Source: Alishewanella jeotgali KCTC 22429 (GTDB lineage: Bacteria; Pseudomonadota; Gammaproteobacteria; Enterobacterales; Alteromonadaceae). Taken from it: a stretch of 51,306 nucleotides of DNA. This document shows, one piece after another, positions 18,441 to 26,150 of this stretch (its first letter is position 1; each line of letters opens with the position of its first letter). The DNA is taken from NCBI RefSeq assembly GCF_000245735.1, contig NZ_AHTH01000003.1, positions 1-51,306 on the forward strand, in the 5' to 3' direction. A program made the position numbers and the translations under genes. The notes under the pieces were generated by a model. That model saw only the letters and a program-made list of their open reading frames with translations, searched no databases and had not been told where the DNA came from.

Positions 18441-19250
18441 GTGCGCACTGCTTTTTATATTTCCGATGGTACTGCCATTACCGCAGAAGTCTTTGGTCAT
18501 GCACTATTGACGATGTTTCCTGCGCAATTCGAGCACGTTACCATACCCTTTGTCGAAACACTCGCCATGGCGCAGCAGGTGGTACAACGCATTAATGACT
18601 GTTATAAAACTACAGGTTTAAAGCCGCTGGTGTTTCATACCTTCGTTGACGAGCAACTCAGGCTACAGATCAGCCAAAGTGACGGCATCTGTTATGACTT
18701 TTTAAATGCCTTTGTCGCACCGCTGCAACAGGAGCTACAACTGGCGCCGGTGCCGAAAACCCACCGCACCCACAGCATGCATGAGAAAACCTACGATTTT
18801 CGGATTGATGCGGTCAATTTTGCGCTGGCCAATGACGATGGCGCCAATATGAAGAATTTTAGTCAGGCCGATATTATTCTGATTGGCGTCAGCCGCTCCG
18901 GCAAAACCCCGACCAGTCTCTATCTGGCGCTGCAATACGGCATCAAAGCAGCGAACTACCCCTTTGTCGAAGAAGATATGGAGGCTCTGCGATTACCGCC
19001 GGAGCTAAAACAACATAAAGCTAAACTCTTTGGCCTGACCATCAGTCCGGAACGCTTAAGCCAAATTCGCGAACAGCGCCGGCCCAACAGCCGTTACGCC
19101 TCGGTGCGCCAGTGCACATTGGAGCTAAAAGAGGTGGAACGCCTATATCAGCGCGAGCAGATCCCGTTTTTAAACTCCACCCAGTTATCGATTGAAGAAA
19201 TTTCGGCGAAAATTATCGCTATGACCGGCTTAAAACGGCAGAAGTATTAG
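18441..19250 (+). CDS. ppsR: PEP synthase regulatory protein (bifunctional ADP-dependent kinase/phosphorylase)
   Basis: The 269-residue protein is the DUF299/PpsR family member that inactivates PEP synthase by ADP-dependent phosphorylation of its regulatory Thr and reactivates it by phosphorolysis. The N-terminus RTAFYISDGTAITAEVFGHA and the P-loop-like GVSRSGKTPTSLYLA (about residues 153-167) are diagnostic. It begins with GTG behind a GGAG. Its position head-to-head with ppsA is the common arrangement and supports the assignment. Confidence 0.95.
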   Translation: MRTAFYISDGTAITAEVFGHALLTMFPAQFEHVTIPFVETLAMAQQVVQRINDCYKTTGLKPLVFHTFVDEQLRLQISQSDGICYDFLNAFVAPLQQELQLAPVPKTHRTHSMHEKTYDFRIDAVNFALANDDGANMKNFSQADIILIGVSRSGKTPTSLYLALQYGIKAANYPFVEEDMEALRLPPELKQHKAKLFGLTISPERLSQIREQRRPNSRYASVRQCTLELKEVERLYQREQIPFLNSTQLSIEEISAKIIAMTGLKRQKY

Positions 19251-19280
19251 CGCGCTTGGGGGAGCAGCAGGACAGAGAAA

Positions 19281-19310
19281 AAGCCCTGACCAAAGAAACA
19301 GTCAGGGCTT
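19281..19310. terminator. Bidirectional terminator between ppsR and the DAHP synthase gene
   Basis: AAGCCCTGAC (19281-19290) and GTCAGGGCTT (19301-19310) form a perfect 10-bp stem. Purine-rich AGAAAA on the left gives a T-rich tail for the minus-strand transcript. It lies between two convergent genes. Confidence 0.75.
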
Positions 19311-19314
19311 AAGC

Positions 19315-20664
19315 TTATTTACGGGCAGCGCTTAAGGTGTCAGCAATTAAAAACGCCAGTTCCAGTACCTGATCGGCATTTAAGCGCGGATCGCACTGGG
19401 TGAAGTAACGACTGGATAAATCGCTTTCACTCAGACCATAGGCGCCACCGGTACACTCGGTAACATGCTCACCGGTCATCTCCAGGTGAATGCCGCCGGC
19501 ATGGGTACCTTCAGCCTTATGTACGGCAAAGAAATTGCGAATTTCCCGCAAAATGGCTTCGAAATCCCGCGTTTTATAATCATTGCTGGCTTTCACGGTA
19601 TTACCGTGCATCGGATCTGAGCTCCAGACCACTTTACGGCCTTCCTGCTTCACACGGCGAACCAGGGCCGGTAGTTTATCGGCCAGTTTATCGGCGCCCA
19701 TCCGGGTGATCAGGGTCAAACGGCCCGCGGTGTTATCCGGATTTAGCGCATCAATCAGACGAATTAAATCATCCTCCTGCATGCCTGGCCCTACTTTAAC
19801 CCCGACCGGGTTATGGATGCCGCGGAAGAACTCAATATGCGCATGATCCAGTTGCCGGGTACGCTCACCAATCCATACCATATGCGCCGAACAGTCATAC
19901 CATTTGCCGGTTAAGGTATCCCGCCGGGTCAAGGCTTCTTCGTAATTCAGTAACAGAGCTTCATGCGAGGTAAACAGCTGGGTTTCGCGGATCGACGGCG
20001 AATTTTGCGCGGTAATACCGCAAATCTCCATAAAGCGCAGCGCTTCCTGAATGCGGTTTGCCACACTCATATAACGCTCTTTTAGCGGATTGCTTTCAAC
20101 AAAGCCCATATTCCAGCGCGCGACCTGGTGCAAATCGGCCAGACCACCCTGCGCAAAGGCACGCAGTAAATTCAGCGTTGCCGCAGAGTGATGATAAGCC
20201 GTGATCAGCCGCGCCGGATCCGGCTCCCGCGCTTCGGCGGTAAACTCAAAGCTATTGACGATATCACCGCGATAGCTCGGCAAACTTACGCCGTTAATGG
20301 TTTCCAGATCGCTGGAGCGTGGCTTGGCGTATTGCCCGGCCATCCGCGCCACCTTCACTACCGGTAAACCACCGGCAAAGGTCAGCACTACCGCCATCTG
20401 CATTAATACTTTAAAGGTATCGCGGATCTTCGGCGCATTAAAATCGTTAAAACTTTCGGCGCAATCACCACCCTGTAGTAAAAACCCATTACCCTCGGCC
20501 ACCTGGCCGAGCTGACTAAACAAATCCCGGGTTTCCTGAGCAAAAACCAAAGGCGGGTATTTGTGCAGTTGTTGTTCTGTTTGGGTTAACAGTTGCTGAT
20601 CCCGATACTGCGGTTGCTGCTGGATCGGCAGGTTGCGCCAGCTATGTGGCGTCCAGGTGGTCAC
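19315..20664 (-). CDS. Class II 3-deoxy-7-phosphoheptulonate (DAHP) synthase
   Basis: The 449-residue enzyme joins PEP and erythrose 4-phosphate to make DAHP, the first step of the shikimate pathway. It belongs to the plant-like class II family, not the AroFGH family of E. coli. Landmarks are [11 protein letters not shown] (metal-binding Cys, about residue 65), [59 protein letters not shown] and the C-terminal [19 protein letters not shown]. The start is GTG with AGGA nine bases upstream. Its neighbour ppsA supplies the substrate PEP, though that proximity may be accidental. Confidence 0.93.
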   Translation of the reverse strand: MTTWTPHSWRNLPIQQQPQYRDQQLLTQTEQQLHKYPPLVFAQETRDLFSQLGQVAEGNGFLLQGGDCAESFNDFNAPKIRDTFKVLMQMAVVLTFAGGLPVVKVARMAGQYAKPRSSDLETINGVSLPSYRGDIVNSFEFTAEAREPDPARLITAYHHSAATLNLLRAFAQGGLADLHQVARWNMGFVESNPLKERYMSVANRIQEALRFMEICGITAQNSPSIRETQLFTSHEALLLNYEEALTRRDTLTGKWYDCSAHMVWIGERTRQLDHAHIEFFRGIHNPVGVKVGPGMQEDDLIRLIDALNPDNTAGRLTLITRMGADKLADKLPALVRRVKQEGRKVVWSSDPMHGNTVKASNDYKTRDFEAILREIRNFFAVHKAEGTHAGGIHLEMTGEHVTECTGGAYGLSESDLSSRYFTQCDPRLNADQVLELAFLIADTLSAARK

Positions 20665-20763
20665 GATGCTATTCCTGTAAGTTAGTTACACACCCGCTAA
20701 ACTTATAGACTTCTGGACGTAAATTCAATCCTGAGCGGGCACTTTTTCGCAGCAAAGTGCCTG

Positions 20764-21255
20764 CTATCGCGCTGATTGACCCTCTGGCTCAGCTAAGGCC
20801 GGCAATTGTTGCAGCAGCTGCTGACAGCTTTCTTCCAATAACCTTAACACCAGCTCGAAGCCTTTACTGCCGCCATAATAAGGATCAGGTACTTCCTGAT
20901 AGCGCGGATATTCAGGATGAAAGCTTAGCATTAAGCGCAGTTTATGCTGATAGGGCTCTGGGCAACGGCTCGCTAATTCCCGCAGGTTTTGCTTATCCAT
21001 CGCCAGAATCAAATCGTAATAGGCAAAGTCAGCATCCATTACTGGTCTGGAGCGCAGCGCTGAAAAATCATAGCCGGCCGCCGAACCAACCCGTACCGAG
21101 CGCGGATCGGGTGGCTCCCCCTTATGGCTGGCGCTGGTACCGGCAGACTCGACTTCTAACTCCAGCCCCCGCTGCACCGCTAACTGTCGCAGCACAGCAT
21201 GTGCCGTTGGTGAGCGGCAAATGTTACCTAAACAAACAAAAAGTATTCTCTTCAT
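20764..21255 (-). CDS. Low-molecular-weight protein tyrosine phosphatase
   Basis: The 163-residue protein starts MKRILFVCLGNICRSPTAHA, which holds the CX5R(S/T) catalytic P-loop (Cys8-Arg14). The general-acid Asp is in the C-terminal DPYYGGSKGFE motif (about residues 125-135). LMW-PTPs dephosphorylate tyrosine residues, in some bacteria those of capsule or exopolysaccharide kinases. No partner kinase or polysaccharide cluster is nearby, so the target is unknown. It is about 100 bases upstream of the DAHP synthase gene on the same strand and divergent from the CsgD-like regulator. Confidence 0.9.
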   Translation of the reverse strand: MKRILFVCLGNICRSPTAHAVLRQLAVQRGLELEVESAGTSASHKGEPPDPRSVRVGSAAGYDFSALRSRPVMDADFAYYDLILAMDKQNLRELASRCPEPYQHKLRLMLSFHPEYPRYQEVPDPYYGGSKGFELVLRLLEESCQQLLQQLPALAEPEGQSAR

Positions 21256-21323
21256 GCGTCTTTGCTTTTCAAATTGTGGTCTGACGTTATATAGTTAGAG
21301 TATTCGCGATAAGGGTAGCTGTT

Positions 21324-21959
21324 ATGGAAAGGTTTTCACGCCTGATATTACTCACTGATGAAACTGAACAACTTAGTACGTGTCGTCATGCCCGTGCCGT
21401 TGGCATTGATGTCGAGCAAACCACCCTCGCCGCTTTCACAGCGCAGCGCCAGTATAAAGGTATTCTGGCCGGATACCAATTCAGCAGTGAAACCTCGGTC
21501 AAGAAAGGATTTTCCGCTAAATTACTCAGTGTCAGCCGGCAGGTGCCCTTGTTTTTATTTCAGGCCGAGCGCCAGTTGATTGATCCAAACCGCGCTTTGT
21601 TCGCCGGTTTACGCGGCGTGATCTACAACGATGAAAAACCCGACATTATCAAAATTGCCTTGCAAACCCTGATGTCTGGTCAGCTTTATTACGGCCGCAA
21701 GGTGATGTCTGATGCGCTGGATGCGTTGTTCCAGTTGCGTGAACAGTCGAATAAACGGATTAAACTGCCGTCGTTACTCACCGATCAGGAGCAACGCATT
21801 AGTATGCTGATCGCCGAAGGCGCCCGGAATAAAGAAATTGCCGAACAGCTCCAAATCAGTGCCAATACCGTAAAGGTCCATGTATCTGCCATCTTTAAAA
21901 AAACCCATAGCCGGAACCGGACTGAACTGGTACGGTGGCTACAGGAAGCATCAACCTAA
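21324..21959 (+). CDS. CsgD/VpsT-like LuxR-family response regulator
   Basis: The 211-residue protein has a degenerate receiver-like N-terminal domain and a C-terminal GerE/LuxR helix-turn-helix (about residues 145-208: LTDQEQRISMLIAEGARNKE, then IAEQLQISANTVKVHVSAIF). The N-terminal domain lacks an obvious phosphoacceptor Asp in the expected place, like the CsgD/VpsT group, which responds to other cues. A classic W-[FLM]-[TS]-R cyclic-di-GMP motif is not evident; the corresponding area reads LYYGRKVMSD. A start at ATG 21324 with AAGGG upstream is reasonable. It lies just ahead of the moxR operon. Confidence 0.75.
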   Translation: MERFSRLILLTDETEQLSTCRHARAVGIDVEQTTLAAFTAQRQYKGILAGYQFSSETSVKKGFSAKLLSVSRQVPLFLFQAERQLIDPNRALFAGLRGVIYNDEKPDIIKIALQTLMSGQLYYGRKVMSDALDALFQLREQSNKRIKLPSLLTDQEQRISMLIAEGARNKEIAEQLQISANTVKVHVSAIFKKTHSRNRTELVRWLQEAST

Positions 21960-21976
21960 GGGTTCAGGAGTAACAG

Positions 21977-22009
21977 CCCTGACCATAGCAATTTTTTAAG
22001 GAGTCAGGG
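21977..22009 (+). promoter_or_regulatory. Hairpin enclosing the moxR ribosome-binding site
   Basis: CCCTGAC (21977-21983) and GTCAGGG (22003-22009) are perfect complements. The right arm ends on the first base of the GTG start, and the AAGGAG Shine-Dalgarno (21998-22003) lies in the loop and on the stem edge. It could modulate translation initiation. Confidence 0.4.
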
Positions 22010-22917
22010 TGTTAGCCGAGCTACATCATATCGAACAACAACTGAATCAGGTCATTCTGGGTAAAAGCCTGCAGATCCGTCTGGCGTTAACTTCAGTACT
22101 GGCGCAAGGCCACCTGCTACTGGAGGATTTACCCGGCATGGGCAAAACCACACTGGCGCATGCCTTAGCCAACGCGCTCGGCTTAAGCTACAAGCGGGTA
22201 CAATTTACCAACGACCTGCTGCCCGCTGATCTGTTGGGAATGAATATTTATGATGCCCGGTCAGCGCAATTTTATTTTCAACCGGGCCCGGTGTTTAGTC
22301 AGGTATTGCTGGCTGATGAAATTAACCGCGCCAGCCCAAAAACCCAGAGCGCACTGCTCGAAGCCATGGAAGAGCGTCAGGTCTCCATTGATGGCGATAG
22401 CCGGCCCTTGCCAGAGCCGTTCTTCGTGATCGCCACCCAGAATCCGCATTTTCACTCCGGTACTAATGCCTTGCCGGAGTCGCAGCTGGACCGGTTTTTA
22501 TTCCGCTTATCGCTGGGGTTTCCTGATGCGGCCGCAGAAAAGCAGCTTCTCCGTGACGACAGCAAGGGATCACGCCTGAGCTTTATCAGCCGCGCGCTGT
22601 TACCGGAGCAACTGATCGCGATGCAGCAACAGTTGCAACAGGTGAAACTCAGTGAGCCGTTGCTGGACTATTTACTGGCGTTGATCCGGGCCAGTCGTGG
22701 CCAAAGCGGTATGCTGCCGTTATCGCCGCGTGCTGGCAAAAGCCTGGTGCGGGCCGTAAAAGCCCTGGCCTTTTTACAAGGTCGGGATTATGCCACCGCC
22801 GAAGATGCACAAAGCGTCTTTCCGTACTTAGCCGAGCACCGCTTAAACCCGCAAAGCGTGGCAGGCTTGTCGCCACTTAGCCAGCAGCTGCTGGAACAAA
22901 CACCCTGCCCGGTTTAA
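22009..22917 (+). CDS. MoxR-family AAA+ ATPase
   Basis: The 302-residue protein has Walker A LPGMGKTTLAHALA (about residues 42-55), Walker B plus following residues LLADEINRASPKTQSALLEA (about 100-119), sensor 1 VIATQNP and a C-terminal helical lid. MoxR ATPases act as chaperone-like partners of proteins encoded beside them, here DUF58 and transglutaminase-like proteins. Translation starts at GTG after AAGGAG. It is the first gene of a three-gene operon with close spacing. Confidence 0.92.
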   Translation: MLAELHHIEQQLNQVILGKSLQIRLALTSVLAQGHLLLEDLPGMGKTTLAHALANALGLSYKRVQFTNDLLPADLLGMNIYDARSAQFYFQPGPVFSQVLLADEINRASPKTQSALLEAMEERQVSIDGDSRPLPEPFFVIATQNPHFHSGTNALPESQLDRFLFRLSLGFPDAAAEKQLLRDDSKGSRLSFISRALLPEQLIAMQQQLQQVKLSEPLLDYLLALIRASRGQSGMLPLSPRAGKSLVRAVKALAFLQGRDYATAEDAQSVFPYLAEHRLNPQSVAGLSPLSQQLLEQTPCPV

Positions 22918-22933
22918 GCAGGCTTTGTTATTT

Positions 22934-23869
22934 ATGCTAAAGCGGCTGTTGCAGCAAAAGTTTCAGGCTTATCTGGCGCGTAGCCAACCGGCGCAACCCA
23001 GCGTCTGCCTGACGCAAAAGCGGATCTATATTTTACCAAGCCGGCTTGGGCTTTGGTTTGCATTGTTGGTGCTGATTCTGTACTTACTGGGCACCAATTA
23101 TCAGAATAATCTGATCCTGCTAAGCAGCTTTATGCTGCTGAGTTTATTGTTGCTGACGATGCTACTGGCGTTTTATAACCTGTACCGGCTTGAACTTAGC
23201 ATGGTTGCCGATGCCGAAACCTTCGCCGATCAGCCTGCTGCTCTGCCGCTACGGCTTAATAGTGCAAATTGTCAGATGCTGCAACTGGGTTTACAGGGGC
23301 AACGGCTGCAACAATTGGTGCCAGTCATTTCCGGTCAACTGGCGTTCGCGTTGCAGTTACCGCAACTTAGCCGTGGCTGTTATGAATTACCGCGGCTTAA
23401 ACTCAGTAGCCAGTTCCCGTTCGGACTGTTTAATTGCTGGAGTTATCCGGCGCTCAGTGCGCAGCTTTGGGTCTATCCGGCAGCGCTGGCGCCGACCGGC
23501 CAGCAAAACCTCGACGAGGATCCGGATAATCAGGGGCAGACGCAACCGCTGGAAGGCAGCGAATGGTTAAAACCGTATCAGGCGGGTGACCAACCCCGAC
23601 GCATACTGTGGAAAAAACTGGCGACCAACCCGCAACAGCCAATAGTCCGCCAGCAACAGGACGGCAATACCGTAAATGAGCAGTGGGTTAAGGTGCCGAA
23701 CGCCAGTGGCGCGGCGCTGGAACTGGCTCTGCAGCACGCCTGTTACCGTTTACAACAGCTGGAAGGGGCCGGTTCACGTTATGGTTTATTATTACCGGGC
23801 AAAACCTTGGCCCTGGGCCAGGGCGCGCAACATCTGCAACGTTGCTTACAGGAGTTGGCGTTATGTTAG
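22934..23869 (+). CDS. DUF58 domain membrane protein
   Basis: A 311-residue protein with two hydrophobic segments near the N-terminus (LGLWFALLVLILYLLGTNY and LILLSSFMLLSLLLLTMLL), a middle region, and a C-terminal DUF58 signature of the form EGSEWLKPYQAGDQPRRILW (about residues 200-219). It is the standard partner of MoxR and TgpA. A TTG at 22925 is in frame and adjacent to the AGG, so the ATG at 22934 is a preference, not a certainty. The product overlaps the next gene by seven bases, pointing to coupled translation. Confidence 0.85.
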   Translation: MLKRLLQQKFQAYLARSQPAQPSVCLTQKRIYILPSRLGLWFALLVLILYLLGTNYQNNLILLSSFMLLSLLLLTMLLAFYNLYRLELSMVADAETFADQPAALPLRLNSANCQMLQLGLQGQRLQQLVPVISGQLAFALQLPQLSRGCYELPRLKLSSQFPFGLFNCWSYPALSAQLWVYPAALAPTGQQNLDEDPDNQGQTQPLEGSEWLKPYQAGDQPRRILWKKLATNPQQPIVRQQQDGNTVNEQWVKVPNASGAALELALQHACYRLQQLEGAGSRYGLLLPGKTLALGQGAQHLQRCLQELALC

Positions 23870-25827
23870 CCCAGGAGCTGCAACTTAGCCGCCGCTGGCA
23901 GCAGCTGGCTGTGGCGCTGCAGTTCAGTATTCTGTTGCTGTTTCAGAACGCCTTTACCCTCTGGAGCAGCGCTTTATTCCTGTTATTATTTGGCTGGTTG
24001 CTGCTGCGGCTTTATCAGCAGGCAGAACCCCTGAGCCCACGCCAGATCAACTGGCTGCTCGCACCGCTGTTACTGCTGCTATTCTGGCAAGCGCGCAGTA
24101 TCGGTGCGATGAATCTGATGTTTCATATTCTGCTGCTCTCTGCGGTAGGACGCAGCTTTAGCCTGAAATTACGCCGTGATGCGATACAACTGCTGTGGGT
24201 GCAGTATTTTGCGCTCAGTTGCGGTTTTATTTTTTATCAGCAAATGCTAATGGCACTGCTGATTTTTGGCTTGTTAGCGCTGAACTTGATGCTGCATTTT
24301 CAGTTATTCGCCCCGAATAGTAGTCAACTTAAGCTTAAACCGTTATTAAAAACCGTGGCACTGGCGTTGCCGATCTGGCTTGGACTTTTCCTGTTATTCC
24401 CGCGCTTACCACCGCTGTGGCAAATGCCAAATCAGCAACAAGCCAGTACCGGCCTTGGCAGTGAACTGGATCCCGGCAGTATTGAACGGCTGGTGCAAAA
24501 TGATGCCCTGGCTTTTCGGGTCAGTTTTAACGGGCCGCCGCCAGCCCGCGAACTTTGGTACTGGCGTGCTAAAGTCTATGAACACTTTGATGGCCGCCGC
24601 TGGCAGGAGCATAGCCGTTTTGACCGGCGACAGCAGCAGCTCACGGCGTTGGCCACCCCGGCAAGCAGTAATAGCCAAAACCGGCTCGACTATCAGGTAC
24701 TGGCAGAGAGCAGTTTTCAGCGCGATGTGTTTAGCCTCGGCCTGCCGTTGAGCTGGAGCGAAAACCTGCAGCCGCGTCCGGCAGCGCTATTGCAAAGTAC
24801 GCAACTGATCAGTCAGCGTCTTAGTTATCAGGTCAGCAGCCTGTTAAGCCCGTTACCACTGGTGGCAAACGCTGAGCGGCAGCTTAACTTGCAACAAGCC
24901 GGCAACAGTAATCCTCGCAGCCAGCAATTGGCCATGCAGCAGCAACAACAATATGGTAGCGATGGTCATCAGCTGAGTGCAGCCCTGGCCACGCTATTTC
25001 GTGAACAAGCCTTTTACTACACGCTGGAGCCCCCAAGACTAGGGGCCGATGCCATTGATCAGTTTCTGTTTCAAACCCGCAGCGGTTTTTGCAGCCACTA
25101 TGCCTCAGCCAGCGCGATGTTACTCAGGGCTGCCGGCGTACCGGCACGGGTGGTTGGCGGCTATCAGGGCGGCGACTGGCAAGCCAGTCAGCAGTATTTA
25201 ATTGTGCGCCAGCGTGACGCCCATGCCTGGGTTGAGTATTTGCAGGATGGCTACTGGCATTTGTTTGACCCCACTGCGGCCATTGCACCTGAGCGGATTT
25301 TACAGGGGCTGGCGCAGGCGCTAAGTGAACCGGAGCGCGCGTTACTCAGTGGCTGGCAACCAGGTTGGCTGCAACAACTGGCATTACAGTGGTCACATCT
25401 GGATTATCTGTGGTCGGTGTGGGTGTTAGGCTTTGATCAAAACCAGCAATCGGTGCTGTGGCAGCAACTCGCCGCGTTATTGCACTATTGGCCACTGCTT
25501 GTCGCTATCTCACTCGGAGTGCTGTCACTGCTGATGGCTTATACGCTTCTACGCTACCGCCAGCAGCGGCTGCGACAGCAACAGGCGCCGGACCACTGGC
25601 GACGTCAGGTATTGTCCGTGTTGCCGCCACCCGGGCAAAGTGCTGAACCACTGAGTCATTGGCTAAACCGGCTGGCAACAGCCAATCCGGGTCAGGCTGA
25701 GCTACTGCAGCAGCTGCGCCAGCACTATGAACAGCTGATCTTTGCCGGTAATCAGCAGGCGGCTTACCCGTTGCAGCAGCTTATCAAGCGTGAGCGTAAA
25801 CAATTACGGGCGCTAAAGCGCCCGTAA
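23863..25827 (+). CDS. tgpA: TgpA-like membrane transglutaminase-family protein (DUF3488/transglutaminase core)
   Basis: The 654-residue protein begins with a block of transmembrane helices (about residues 20-185) and has a periplasmic transglutaminase-like core. The catalytic triad is visible as SGFCSHYASASAMLLRAAGV (Cys), RDAHAWVEY (His) and WHLFDPTAA (Asp). A further membrane helix (about 540-560) and a C-terminal cytoplasmic tail follow. The gene starts at ATG 23863 behind AGGAG, overlapping the DUF58 stop. P. aeruginosa TgpA has the same layout and is reported essential there; its substrate is not established. Confidence 0.88.
   Translation: MLAQELQLSRRWQQLAVALQFSILLLFQNAFTLWSSALFLLLFGWLLLRLYQQAEPLSPRQINWLLAPLLLLLFWQARSIGAMNLMFHILLLSAVGRSFSLKLRRDAIQLLWVQYFALSCGFIFYQQMLMALLIFGLLALNLMLHFQLFAPNSSQLKLKPLLKTVALALPIWLGLFLLFPRLPPLWQMPNQQQASTGLGSELDPGSIERLVQNDALAFRVSFNGPPPARELWYWRAKVYEHFDGRRWQEHSRFDRRQQQLTALATPASSNSQNRLDYQVLAESSFQRDVFSLGLPLSWSENLQPRPAALLQSTQLISQRLSYQVSSLLSPLPLVANAERQLNLQQAGNSNPRSQQLAMQQQQQYGSDGHQLSAALATLFREQAFYYTLEPPRLGADAIDQFLFQTRSGFCSHYASASAMLLRAAGVPARVVGGYQGGDWQASQQYLIVRQRDAHAWVEYLQDGYWHLFDPTAAIAPERILQGLAQALSEPERALLSGWQPGWLQQLALQWSHLDYLWSVWVLGFDQNQQSVLWQQLAALLHYWPLLVAISLGVLSLLMAYTLLRYRQQRLRQQQAPDHWRRQVLSVLPPPGQSAEPLSHWLNRLATANPGQAELLQQLRQHYEQLIFAGNQQAAYPLQQLIKRERKQLRALKRP
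25804..25827. terminator. Hairpin ending exactly at the tgpA stop codon
   Basis: TTACGGGCGC (25804-25813), loop TAAA, GCGCCCGTAA (25818-25827). The right arm includes the TAA stop. The perfect 10-bp GC-rich stem lies between convergent genes. No T tract follows on the plus strand, so it may act mainly as an mRNA 3' end stabiliser or a two-way terminator. Confidence 0.55.
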
Positions 25828-25845
25828 TATGCCGTACAACAGCAC

Positions 25846-26088
25846 TTAACTCTGATGTGCACCCAAAATGCGCAAAGTGCTTTGCAATTGCTCCGCACAG
25901 TGGATCCCGAGATCAGTCAGATAGCCGCCGTCCGGTTGGCTGATCAAGCCTTTGGCATAAAGGCGGCTAATAGCCGCCAACACTTCAGGTTGCGCGACCT
26001 TGTGCGCTTTGATCCCGGAATTGATGCTGTCCAGATTAAACAACGCCAGCACCCTTAACTCTTCTATCAGCTCAGCACTAAATGGCAT
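25846..26088 (-). CDS. TIGR02647 family protein
   Basis: A small 80-residue protein starting MPFSAELIEELRVLALFNLD and ending in a winged-helix-like segment with LYAKGLISQPDGGYLTDLGI. The pattern is that of the conserved gammaproteobacterial TIGR02647 family, whose function is not known. A DNA-binding role is only suggested by the fold-like pattern. The frame extends to 26136, but the ATG at 26088 has a GGAG directly upstream. It lies 62 bases downstream of the tricorn-like protease on the same strand. Confidence 0.8.
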   Translation of the reverse strand: MPFSAELIEELRVLALFNLDSINSGIKAHKVAQPEVLAAISRLYAKGLISQPDGGYLTDLGIHCAEQLQSTLRILGAHQS

Positions 26089-26150
26089 AGTCACTCCTTC
26101 TCTGCCTTTTTTATTCAAGATACGCCGGGGCAGCAAAAAAGCAAGCTTAA

